In this document: piece by piece, positions 1 to 6,765 of the stretch
Numbering within the stretch: position 1 is the stretch's first letter
Layout of the letters: every line of letters begins with the position of its first letter
From: Cyclobacteriaceae bacterium
Lineage (GTDB): Bacteria; Bacteroidota; Bacteroidia; Cytophagales; Cyclobacteriaceae
DNA length: 17,502 bases
NCBI GenBank assembly: GCA_028279155.1
Contig: JANQST010000128.1
Coordinates: forward strand, 1 to 17,502
Direction: 5' to 3'
Made by a program: the position numbers and the translations under genes
The notes under the pieces: model-generated
What the model saw: only the letters and a program-made list of their open reading frames with translations
What the model was told of the DNA's origin: nothing
Databases searched by the model: none

Positions 1-552
1 CTGGATAAGATGGATATTGGTCAGATTATCGACCTACAAGAGAGGGAAAGTGTTCGAGTGCTTGTAAACTATGGGAAAAACAAGATTCAAACACGCGAAC
101 TACAGGATCAGTACCTAATCAATTACTTTTTGAATGAATCGGAGGAGATACAGTTTTCCAATGTGACCTACAAAAAGATCATTGATTTTTTTAAGGAAAA
201 ATTAAGGGAAGGAGAGATCATTGATGGTGAAAACCTGATCAACCATCCGGATGAAGATGTTAGAAGGACAGTGGTGGATCTTGTGGCAGACAAATATGAA
301 ATAAGTCAGGACTGGAAGGATAAATACAATATTCATGTTCCCAGGGAAACTGAATTTCTAAGGGATGTGACCTATACCAACGTTTTAAGACTTAAATTCA
401 GAATAATTGAACATTTGATTGTCGAAGAGAAGAAAAAACTCAAAGAAGCTAAGACAGAAGAGCAAACGGATGAACTTTTAGATGAGATAATTGAGTTAGA
501 AGAGGTGAGAGTGTCAATTGCGAAAATATTGGGAATCGTACTAGTAGGATAA
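1..552 (+). CDS. dnaG: DNA primase DnaG, C-terminal part (5' truncated by window edge)
   Basis: The reading frame is open from base 1, so the gene begins upstream of the window; the in-frame ATG at 10 is internal. What remains is a charged, helical segment of about 183 residues starting with an ERESVRVLVNYG motif. That motif resembles the start of the C-terminal, helicase-interacting region of Bacteroidota DnaG proteins. Later segments (HPDEDVRRTVVDLVADKY, then NVLRLKFRIIEHLI) also fit that family. Primase makes the RNA primers for DNA replication, and this domain docks on the DnaB helicase. The zinc-binding and TOPRIM catalytic domains would lie outside the window, so the call rests on the C-terminal pattern only. 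The stop codon is one base before the ribBA start, suggesting cotranscription. Confidence 0.75.
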   Translation: MDKMDIGQIIDLQERESVRVLVNYGKNKIQTRELQDQYLINYFLNESEEIQFSNVTYKKIIDFFKEKLREGEIIDGENLINHPDEDVRRTVVDLVADKYEISQDWKDKYNIHVPRETEFLRDVTYTNVLRLKFRIIEHLIVEEKKKLKEAKTEEQTDELLDEIIELEEVRVSIAKILGIVLVG

Positions 553-553
553 T

Positions 554-1753
554 ATGCTTGATAAAATAGAAGAGGCCATAGAAGCCATTTCAAATGGAGA
601 GATTGTCATTGTCGTCGATGATGAGGATCGAGAAAATGAGGGTGATTTCATTTGTGCGGCAGAGAAGGTGACGCCTGAGATCATCAATTTCATGGCCAAG
701 GAAGGACGCGGGTTGATCTGTGCACCTTTGAAGGAGGACCGTTGCAACGAGCTGGAGTTGGACCTCATGGTAGGAAAGAATACAGCTTTGCATGAGACAC
801 CCTTTACGGTCTCCGTTGATTTGATTTCAAAGGATACATCGACAGGAATCTCTACTTCTGACCGAGCGAAGACGATTCAGTCGCTTGTTGACCCAAAGAC
901 CAAGCCGGAAGATCTTGGACGTCCCGGACATATTTTTCCCTTAAAAGCCAAGAACGGTGGAGTATTGAGAAGATCCGGGCATACCGAAGCAGCTATTGAC
1001 TTAGCAAGAATGGCTGGGTTGTACCCTGCCGGTGTTCTTGTGGAAGTGCTCAAAGAAGACGGGACGATGGCACGACTCCCTGATTTACGAGTCATTGCAG
1101 ACAAATTCAATCTGAAACTGGTAGCAATCAAAGACTTGATTGAATACCGCATGAAAAAGGAATCTTTGATCGAAGAAGAGATTGAGGTGAACATGCCTAC
1201 AGAATTTGGCAACTTTCAATTGAAGGCTTTTCGTCAAACTAATACCAATGAGCATCATTTGGCATTGATAAAAGGAGAATGGGAAAAAGATGAGCCAATT
1301 CTTGTCAGAGTCCACTCATCATGTGTTACAGGCGACATATTCGGTTCTTGTAGGTGCGATTGTGGTGGTCAACTGCATAGTGCCATGCAAATGGTGGAAC
1401 AAGCTGGCAAAGGAGTCGTTTTATACATGAATCAAGAAGGAAGAGGCATCGGGTTGTTGAATAAACTAAAAGCATACAAACTTCAGGAAGAGGGTAAGGA
1501 TACGGTTGAGGCCAATCTTGAATTAGGTTTCAATGCGGATCAGCGGGATTATGGAGTCGGCGCACAAATATTGCGGCATTTGGGTATTACGAAAATGAAT
1601 TTAATAACCAATAATCCTAAGAAACGAGTAGGGTTGATGGGTTATGGCCTAGAAATTGTAGAAAATACACCAATTGAAATCATACCAAACTCTCATAACA
1701 AGAAGTATTTGGAAACCAAGCGGGATAAATTAGGTCACGAAATCTTAAAGTAA
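554..1753 (+). CDS. ribBA: Bifunctional 3,4-dihydroxy-2-butanone-4-phosphate synthase / GTP cyclohydrolase II
   Basis: This 399-residue fusion catalyses the two entry steps of riboflavin synthesis in the cytoplasm. The N-terminal half (about 1-205) makes 3,4-dihydroxy-2-butanone 4-phosphate from ribulose 5-phosphate. It shows the acidic DDEDRENEGD loop (22-31), RPGHIFPL (123-130) and GHTEAAIDL (142-150). The C-terminal half (about 210-399) is GTP cyclohydrolase II. Its zinc cysteines are C257, C268 and C270 in the S-x-C-V-T-G-D...RCDCG motif, with EGRGIG at 295-300, RDYGVG at 331-336 and ITNNPKK near 351. Both active sites appear intact and the length is normal for RibBA. The ATG lies one base after the dnaG stop, leaving no room for an FMN riboswitch, so expression probably depends on an upstream promoter. 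Confidence 0.96.
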   Translation: MLDKIEEAIEAISNGEIVIVVDDEDRENEGDFICAAEKVTPEIINFMAKEGRGLICAPLKEDRCNELELDLMVGKNTALHETPFTVSVDLISKDTSTGISTSDRAKTIQSLVDPKTKPEDLGRPGHIFPLKAKNGGVLRRSGHTEAAIDLARMAGLYPAGVLVEVLKEDGTMARLPDLRVIADKFNLKLVAIKDLIEYRMKKESLIEEEIEVNMPTEFGNFQLKAFRQTNTNEHHLALIKGEWEKDEPILVRVHSSCVTGDIFGSCRCDCGGQLHSAMQMVEQAGKGVVLYMNQEGRGIGLLNKLKAYKLQEEGKDTVEANLELGFNADQRDYGVGAQILRHLGITKMNLITNNPKKRVGLMGYGLEIVENTPIEIIPNSHNKKYLETKRDKLGHEILK

Positions 1754-2356
1754 TTGAAAAAGGCACTTGTCATATTGTTTGTTGCATTAGCCTCTGCTAG
1801 TCAGGCACAACGATTCTCGTCAGAGGTTTTTCATCAGGGATTTTTGGTAACGAATGATCGGGATACGGTACGTGGGAAATTGAAATATGACATGGAAACA
1901 AACATCGTCACACTGGCTGTTGGTCAGAAGCTACGATCATTTTCAAGTCATAAAATATTCTACTTTGAGATCAACGATGAGATCTTAAATACCTACCGTC
2001 AATTCTATTCCATTCCGCACAAAGTGAATTATGACTACAAGATCCCAATCTTGTTTGAATTACTATATGAAGGTCCGCTCTCCCTTTTAACAAGAGAGTC
2101 CATTGTTCAGCAAGCTCAGGCGTCAAATTCTCCTTATTGGGGAGGTGCAAATTATCCTCGTACAGTAGTTCAATACTCTTTTTTCTTCCTGAATACGAAA
2201 GGTGAGATTACTTTTTTCTCGGGACGTAAGAAAGATCTGCTGCTTATCATGCGTAAAAAGCAAAACGATGTTAAGAAATACATGAAAGATAATCGGCTGG
2301 ATTCGGATGATGTTCGGGATTTGATTAGAATTACAGCCTTTTACAATTCTATCTAA
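1754..2356 (+). CDS. Secreted protein of unknown function (TTG start)
   Basis: The frame opens with TTG directly after the ribBA stop, giving 200 residues. Reading from this TTG yields a convincing Sec signal peptide: lysines at 2-3, a hydrophobic stretch at 4-15 and a likely cut after A18. The first in-frame ATG would remove the signal and a conserved-looking beginning, so TTG is preferred. The mature part is mixed alpha/beta. It has a strand-rich start (QGFLVTNDRDTVRGKLKYD), a central YRQFYSIPHK segment, a LLYEGPLSLLTRES stretch, and a basic C-terminal helix around 155-195. It resembles uncharacterised periplasmic or outer-membrane-associated proteins I recall from Bacteroidota, but I cannot name a family or function. 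It lies between ribBA and surE with gaps of 0 and 7 bases, probably in the same operon. Confidence 0.75.
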   Translation: MKKALVILFVALASASQAQRFSSEVFHQGFLVTNDRDTVRGKLKYDMETNIVTLAVGQKLRSFSSHKIFYFEINDEILNTYRQFYSIPHKVNYDYKIPILFELLYEGPLSLLTRESIVQQAQASNSPYWGGANYPRTVVQYSFFFLNTKGEITFFSGRKKDLLLIMRKKQNDVKKYMKDNRLDSDDVRDLIRITAFYNSI

Positions 2357-2363
2357 AACACAT

Positions 2364-3134
2364 ATGTCAAAACCTTTGATCCTGGTTACCAACGATGATG
2401 GTATCACCTCGAGAGGTATAAGAAAGCTTGTAGAACTCGTAAGCACCATTGGCGAAGTAGTGGTTGTTGCGCCAGACAGTCCTCAATCTGGAATGGGTCA
2501 TGCAATTACTGTTGGAGATACGCTCAGGTTAAAACCCAACAATATTTTTGGTGACATCCAGGCATACGAGTGCAGTGGAACACCTGCCGATTGTGTAAAG
2601 CTTGCACGACACTATGTGTTGAAAGATCGTACATTAGATCTTGTTGTTTCAGGTGTTAATCATGGAAGCAACAGCTCCATCAGCGTGCTTTATTCCGGCA
2701 CAATGAGTGCTGCGATTGAAGGTGCCATTGAAGGGTGCCCTTCGATTGGTTTTTCCCTCTGTGATTATGATATTGAGGCTGACTTGTCTCATATAGACGA
2801 GTTTTTGTTAAAAGTTATAAAGGAGGTGTTGGATAAAGGTCTGGAAGAAGGAGTGGCATTAAATGTTAATTTCCCTCCAATTCAAAAAGAGAGAATAAAG
2901 GGAATTAAGGTTTGTCGTCAGGCCAATGCCAATTGGGAAGAAGACTTTGATGAACGTACGGACCCTTACGGTAGGAAATATTTTTGGATGGTTGGAAATT
3001 TTGTTAACCATGACAAAGGTGAGGATAATGATGAAACAGCCCTGGCCAACAACTATGTTTCCATCGTTCCTTGCCAGTTTGATCTGACCGCATATCATGC
3101 AATCCGACAGATTAATGAAGATTGGGATATCTAG
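2364..3134 (+). CDS. surE: 5'/3'-nucleotidase SurE (survival protein E)
   Basis: SurE is a cytoplasmic, divalent-metal-dependent phosphatase that dephosphorylates nucleoside 5'- and 3'-monophosphates and is linked to stationary-phase survival. The 256-residue product carries the diagnostic N-terminal LVTNDDGITSRG motif with metal ligands D11 and D12, then PDSPQSGMGHAIT with S42. ECSGTPADCVKLA follows (69-81), then VSGVNHGSNSS with N99 and LYSGTMSAAIEG (109-120). All expected metal-site residues are present and the length is typical. The C-terminal part, from about 190, is the more variable oligomerisation region. It is the last gene of the dnaG-ribBA run; 106 bases without an obvious strong terminator separate it from the next gene. 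Confidence 0.96.
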   Translation: MSKPLILVTNDDGITSRGIRKLVELVSTIGEVVVVAPDSPQSGMGHAITVGDTLRLKPNNIFGDIQAYECSGTPADCVKLARHYVLKDRTLDLVVSGVNHGSNSSISVLYSGTMSAAIEGAIEGCPSIGFSLCDYDIEADLSHIDEFLLKVIKEVLDKGLEEGVALNVNFPPIQKERIKGIKVCRQANANWEEDFDERTDPYGRKYFWMVGNFVNHDKGEDNDETALANNYVSIVPCQFDLTAYHAIRQINEDWDI

Positions 3135-3240
3135 AAAATTGCAGTTTCAATTCACTATTTACCATTGAAATAAAAATTTATTGGAAACAATGGATTGAGA
3201 GATTCGTTCATTATCTTGTAGTCACCAGCTATTAAACACC

Positions 3241-3807
3241 ATGAATACAATTCAAAAAGCCAAGCTTGAGTACTTGTTTGCCATACTCGACGCGAATCAA
3301 AACCACATCCTTCAATTGGACGATTTTACCAATGTTGCAGAGCGCATCAGCGATCAACTGGGCTATGATCAACAATCAAAGGCCCGACTTGACCTGAATC
3401 TCAAATCCTATCGTCTTTTCGTACAGATACTGGCTGATATGGGCAAACAGGATATTAGCATAAACAAAGATGAGTGGTTGACTTTCTTCGAATATTTTCA
3501 GCGAACCCGACCAAAATTCATTCATCGATATATTAGCAGGGTAGCCAACTATGTTTTCTCGCTGTTTGATCACAACAATGATCAGTTGATCTCAAAAGAA
3601 GAGTATACCAATATGTTTAAGATCTATGGATTGGATGAAGAATTTGTTCACGTTGGATTTGATAAACTTGACCAGAACAATGACCATTACATCAGCAAAG
3701 AGGAACTCATGAAAGGATTCTATGAATTCTTCCTTTCTGCGAATGAGGAGGCATTAGGTAATTGGATCTTTGGTGATTGGAGGAGCAAGCGAGTAAAAGT
3801 TGCCTGA
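3241..3807 (+). CDS. EF-hand calcium-binding protein with four hands
   Basis: This acidic 188-residue protein has no signal peptide or membrane segment. It resembles the sarcoplasmic calcium-binding protein/CalD-type layout. Loop 1 (17-28) starts D-A-N-Q-N and ends in Asp rather than Glu at position 12. Loop 2 (about 67-78) has lost its first ligands but keeps Asp, Ile, Asn and Glu at positions 5, 8, 9 and 12, so it probably binds poorly. Loops 3 (110-121, D-H-N-N-D...E-E) and 4 (144-155, D-Q-N-N-D...E-E) are canonical and should bind calcium. It is probably a cytoplasmic calcium sensor or buffer; no partner is evident. It stands alone on the plus strand, and its stop codon directly abuts the stop of the convergent NFACT gene. 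Confidence 0.9.
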   Translation: MNTIQKAKLEYLFAILDANQNHILQLDDFTNVAERISDQLGYDQQSKARLDLNLKSYRLFVQILADMGKQDISINKDEWLTFFEYFQRTRPKFIHRYISRVANYVFSLFDHNNDQLISKEEYTNMFKIYGLDEEFVHVGFDKLDQNNDHYISKEELMKGFYEFFLSANEEALGNWIFGDWRSKRVKVA

Positions 3808-5349
3808 TCAATCTGGGTTCTCATTGGGTTCAATAAGGATTACTTCCTCTTTCTCTACGATAACTTCACCTGGCATTGAACCTTTGGGTTTTCGAACGAA
3901 TTTCTTTTTGGTGTAAACAACAGGGCAAACCGAATCTGTTTTTCGCTTTGAGTTAAAGGCTGCCAAAGCTGCTGCATATTCAACAATGTGTAAGGGGAAG
4001 TTTTGTCCCGGCTTTTCTTTGACTACAACATGAGAGCCACTCACATCTTTTGCGTGAAGCCATAAGTCATTTTTTGTAGCAACTTTTAGAGTTAATTCAT
4101 CATTTGATTTGGCATTTTTGCCTACCAGAATATTCCAGCTATCCTTCTCAAATTCATGATACGGTTTGGCTTTTTCTTGCTTTCCTGAAGGTTTTTCAAG
4201 CTTATTGGATTTTAGAAATTGTTTAAGCTCTTTCGAGTTTTGGATGGATTCCAATGAGTTAATTTTCTCTTTCAACTCATCGATTTTCTTTTGTTTTTCC
4301 TTAATGTTTTTCTCAAGGGAATCAATTTCCTGGTGTCGGTTTTTAGATTTCCGATAAAAGTTTTCAGCATTCTTTTGCGGTGACAGTTTTGGGTTTAGTT
4401 TGATTTCAATGAAGTCTGCCGAATAGATGTCATTCAGTACAACCTTAGATAACCCTTTGTCAATCAAGGATAAATTGGCCATGATAATATTAGCGATCTC
4501 CTCTGGATTTCTCTGAGCTTGAACAAGTCGTAGTTTTTCTGAGGTTTTGAAAATGTAGTTTTCAGATTGCCTGATGGATTGATTCAACTTGCTTTTGACC
4601 TGATTTTTTTCACGATCAAAGTAGAATGCCCTCGTTTTTTTTGCGTACAGCCAATTAGATGCTTCAATCGGATCTGTAGTTTCGGTTGCACCTTCTATTG
4701 GGAGCAAACTTAGATTTGCATTCGCCTCGTCTAACCATATGGAGTTGGTTTCCAATTCGCTAAGTAGCTTTTGGAGTGCTATCCATTTTTGCGAGTTTTC
4801 AAGATTTGAAAACTGGCTATCCCAATAGGATTGAACTTCCTTTCCCAAGGCTGGTATCATGTCAGATGGATTGAAGTCATTCACTTCGAAAACAGACTCA
4901 CTGACTTCTATGTTTTTGTTTAAAGTCTCTGGTTTCAAATCAAGATCTGCAGAAAGTGAATTTCTAAATATCTCGGTTATCTTTTCATCGGCAAGCAAAA
5001 TATTAGCCCTACGGCCATGCATTTTGAAAATTAAAGAGCTGGCACCTTCAAGTTCTATCTCAAATGATCTATCAAATTGAAAGACTTTGCAGTCAACCAC
5101 GATTTTACTTTTAAGCGATGTAAATAAATCAATGCTATTCCGACGGGCTCTGGCCACAGTGTCCGGAAAAGAGATGATTGAAATATTAGGGTCAAGGTTT
5201 GCTTTAATCCAGAATTCTTCTGTTTCACTGGCAAAACCGATGACGAGCTCATCTTTGTTTTGTGAAAAACATTCAATCAATGTGAACCCGGCTAACTCCT
5301 TCTTTAGCGATGCAGCTAGCCGTTTTAGGAAGAAATAGTTGCTAAACAT
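3808..5349 (-). CDS. rqcH: NFACT-family ribosome quality-control protein (RqcH-like)
   Basis: This 513-residue protein has the NFACT layout. An NFACT-N-like domain starts at residue 1 (MFSNYFFLKRLAASL), with an FDR at 92-94 that matches the tRNA-binding Asp-Arg pair of the RqcH/Rqc2 family, and HGRRANILL at 111-119. A long helical/coiled-coil middle follows, strongest at about 333-380, after a LNPKLSPQKNAENFY segment. The C-terminal NFACT-R domain (about 400-505) carries ILVGKNAKSNDELTLK and DLWLHAKDVSGSHVVV. Characterised relatives bind split 50S subunits that carry a stalled nascent chain and recruit tRNA-Ala to add alanine tails for degradation. Some homologues were earlier called fibronectin-binding proteins; there is no signal peptide here, so that role is unlikely. 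It is the last gene of the minus-strand run, nine bases after the hydrolase gene, and somewhat shorter than Firmicutes RqcH. Confidence 0.88.
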   Translation of the reverse strand: MFSNYFFLKRLAASLKKELAGFTLIECFSQNKDELVIGFASETEEFWIKANLDPNISIISFPDTVARARRNSIDLFTSLKSKIVVDCKVFQFDRSFEIELEGASSLIFKMHGRRANILLADEKITEIFRNSLSADLDLKPETLNKNIEVSESVFEVNDFNPSDMIPALGKEVQSYWDSQFSNLENSQKWIALQKLLSELETNSIWLDEANANLSLLPIEGATETTDPIEASNWLYAKKTRAFYFDREKNQVKSKLNQSIRQSENYIFKTSEKLRLVQAQRNPEEIANIIMANLSLIDKGLSKVVLNDIYSADFIEIKLNPKLSPQKNAENFYRKSKNRHQEIDSLEKNIKEKQKKIDELKEKINSLESIQNSKELKQFLKSNKLEKPSGKQEKAKPYHEFEKDSWNILVGKNAKSNDELTLKVATKNDLWLHAKDVSGSHVVVKEKPGQNFPLHIVEYAAALAAFNSKRKTDSVCPVVYTKKKFVRKPKGSMPGEVIVEKEEVILIEPNENPD

Positions 5350-5358
5350 TGTGGGGAC

Positions 5359-6126
5359 CTAATCAGCTATTTCAATGACAAGACCATCGTTGGCAAGATG
5401 TACATTCTCTGGTAACTCTTTACTGACAGAACTGTGCAGCCCCAACTTATGACTAATATGCGTGAAATAAGCTTTTTTAGGATTTAACTCCTTGGCAAGC
5501 GTTACAGCCTCATCAAGAGTGAAATGACTGATGTGATCTGTTTTTTGCAACGCATTCAGAACAATAATTTCTGAACCTCTGATTTTTTCCTTCTCCTCTT
5601 CAGAAATGAAATTAGCATCAGTGATGTAGGTGAAGTTCCCGATTCTGAATCCAAAAACAGGTAGCTTATGATGCATTACCTCAATAGGGGTGATTGCTTG
5701 TCCGTTTATCTCAAATGGTTTGTTTTCTATTGGATTCAAACTCACCTGTGGAATTCCAGGATATTTGCTGTCGGAGAAAATGTAGGCAAATTCAGTCTTT
5801 AACTGATCTAATGTATGTAGTTGTCCGAAAACAGGCATCTCCTTTTTTTGAAGGAAGTTGAAACTCCGTATATCGTCCAATCCAGCTGTATGATCCTTAT
5901 GTGCATGCGTGAATAGAACAGCATCCAATTTTTTGACTCGTTCCCGTAGCATTTGTTGTCTGAAATCTGGTCCCGTATCAATGATTAGCTGAAATTCAGG
6001 TGTTTCAACTAAGACGGACGACCTTAATCGCTTATCCCGGTAGTCCAAAGACTGACAGACTTCACATGTGCAAGCAATTACAGGTACCCCTTGAGAAGTG
6101 CCAGTTCCAAGGAAGGTGATTTTCAC
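5359..6126 (-). CDS. PhnP-like metallo-beta-lactamase-fold hydrolase
   Basis: This 255-residue cytoplasmic enzyme has the MBL-fold metal motif THAHKDH (H74, H76, D78, H79). Further likely ligands are H152 or H153, D170 (ITDAN) and H223 (FTHISH). The N-terminus FLGTGTSQGVP followed by C19-x-C21-x-x-C24 matches PhnP and relatives, in which these cysteines help bind a structural zinc. PhnP is a phosphodiesterase for cyclic ribose phosphates, and related enzymes cut other phosphodiesters including RNA. The exact substrate here is unknown, and no phosphonate genes are nearby. The start is GTG, within a four-base GTGA overlap with the upstream 91-residue gene, which implies translational coupling. 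It is the fourth gene of the kinase-to-NFACT run. Confidence 0.9.
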   Translation of the reverse strand: MKITFLGTGTSQGVPVIACTCEVCQSLDYRDKRLRSSVLVETPEFQLIIDTGPDFRQQMLRERVKKLDAVLFTHAHKDHTAGLDDIRSFNFLQKKEMPVFGQLHTLDQLKTEFAYIFSDSKYPGIPQVSLNPIENKPFEINGQAITPIEVMHHKLPVFGFRIGNFTYITDANFISEEEKEKIRGSEIIVLNALQKTDHISHFTLDEAVTLAKELNPKKAYFTHISHKLGLHSSVSKELPENVHLANDGLVIEIAD

Positions 6127-6398
6127 AATTGAAGCTGGTTTTGAGTAATTTCTGCGTACAGTTTTTTGTTGTTTTCGCTGAGTTTAGAGGTATCCAACTG
6201 GATGGATTTCAGTATTTCAACAAGACTGTTGATTTTGCCTTCCAGGGCAAAAAATTTATTGACAATGGCAATTTTACTGTCGTTTAATATGCAATAGCCC
6301 GATTGGAAATTCCCCTTTTCATAACGGAGAATGTAATCGGTTTCAGACATTACATCTTCTAGCTTGTTGAGAAAGTGCTTCGTATACTTAATTGACAT
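6123..6398 (-). CDS. Small protein of unknown function, 91 residues
   Basis: I do not recognise a family. The product is small, soluble and charged, with no signal peptide or membrane helix. It begins MSIKYTKHFLNKLEDVMSET, then has a likely beta section (YILRYEKGNFQSGYCILND, then KIAIVNKFF), and ends in a predicted helix from about residue 52 onward. The ATG lies inside the response-regulator gene (11-base overlap) and the stop overlaps the hydrolase start by four bases. Coding potential is supported by this tight double overlap in one strand and direction. The LEKLEDV-like start and short beta section recall small regulatory or adaptor proteins, but that is only an impression. Its position suggests it works with the response regulator or the hydrolase. 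Confidence 0.75.
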   Translation of the reverse strand: MSIKYTKHFLNKLEDVMSETDYILRYEKGNFQSGYCILNDSKIAIVNKFFALEGKINSLVEILKSIQLDTSKLSENNKKLYAEITQNQLQL

Positions 6399-6765
6399 CA
6401 GTGATGTATTTCCTAACCATTTCTACCAAATTATCATAGTTCAAAGGCTTAGGAATGAAGTCATTGATCCCAACACTTTCAAAGTCTTTCATTCCGTAGT
6501 TATTTGCATTTCCAGTAATAGCAATAATTGGAATGTCTTTGATGTCAGACTCAAGATTTCTGATTCTGGTAGCGCATTCCATCCCATCCATAACTGGCAT
6601 ATGAATATCTAATAAGATTAAGTCATAGGTATCTTCTTCCAACAAGTCTAGTACTTGTTGACCGTTCTTAACTGATGCTATCTCATAGTTCATCTGCGTT
6701 AAGATTTTCTTAGTTAGGTTTTGGATCACGCTACTGTCCTCAGCAACAATAATTTTTTTACTCAT
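6388..6765 (-). CDS. Single-domain CheY-like response regulator
   Basis: The whole 125-residue protein is one receiver domain. Acidic pocket residues are E9 and D10, the phospho-acceptor is D53 (LILLDIHMPVMDG), the switch Thr is T84 (AITGN) and the conserved Lys is K106 (FIPKP). All are present, so it should be phosphorylatable. No DNA-binding or enzymatic output domain follows, so it must act by protein-protein contact or as a phosphate shuttle. The gene overlaps the end of the hybrid kinase gene by eight bases and the following 91-residue gene by 11 bases. The kinase ends in an HPt domain, so the natural inference is that this protein is the final receiver of that phosphorelay. Confidence 0.95.
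   Translation of the reverse strand: MSKKIIVAEDSSVIQNLTKKILTQMNYEIASVKNGQQVLDLLEEDTYDLILLDIHMPVMDGMECATRIRNLESDIKDIPIIAITGNANNYGMKDFESVGINDFIPKPLNYDNLVEMVRKYITDVN

Noticed and set aside
553..553. FMN riboswitch before ribBA
   Set aside because: Only one base separates dnaG and ribBA, so there is no space for a leader RNA.
1322..1366. Extra cysteine between the zinc cysteines of RibBA (FGSCRCDCG) as an unusual metal site
   Set aside because: The three normal zinc cysteines keep their spacing, and I recall the extra Cys as a common variant in this phylum, so it is not worth flagging.
3145..3170. Inverted repeat TTTCAAT / ATTGAAA with a 12-base loop after surE, resembling a CRISPR-type repeat end or a terminator
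   Set aside because: It occurs once, has only one G-C pair in the stem and no T-tract follows, so neither a CRISPR repeat nor an intrinsic terminator can be supported.
5055..5338. Open frames of about 70-85 codons on the plus strand and in another minus frame within the NFACT gene
   Set aside because: They lie fully within a strongly supported gene, have no recognisable protein features and no neighbours in phase; they are shadows of its codon use.
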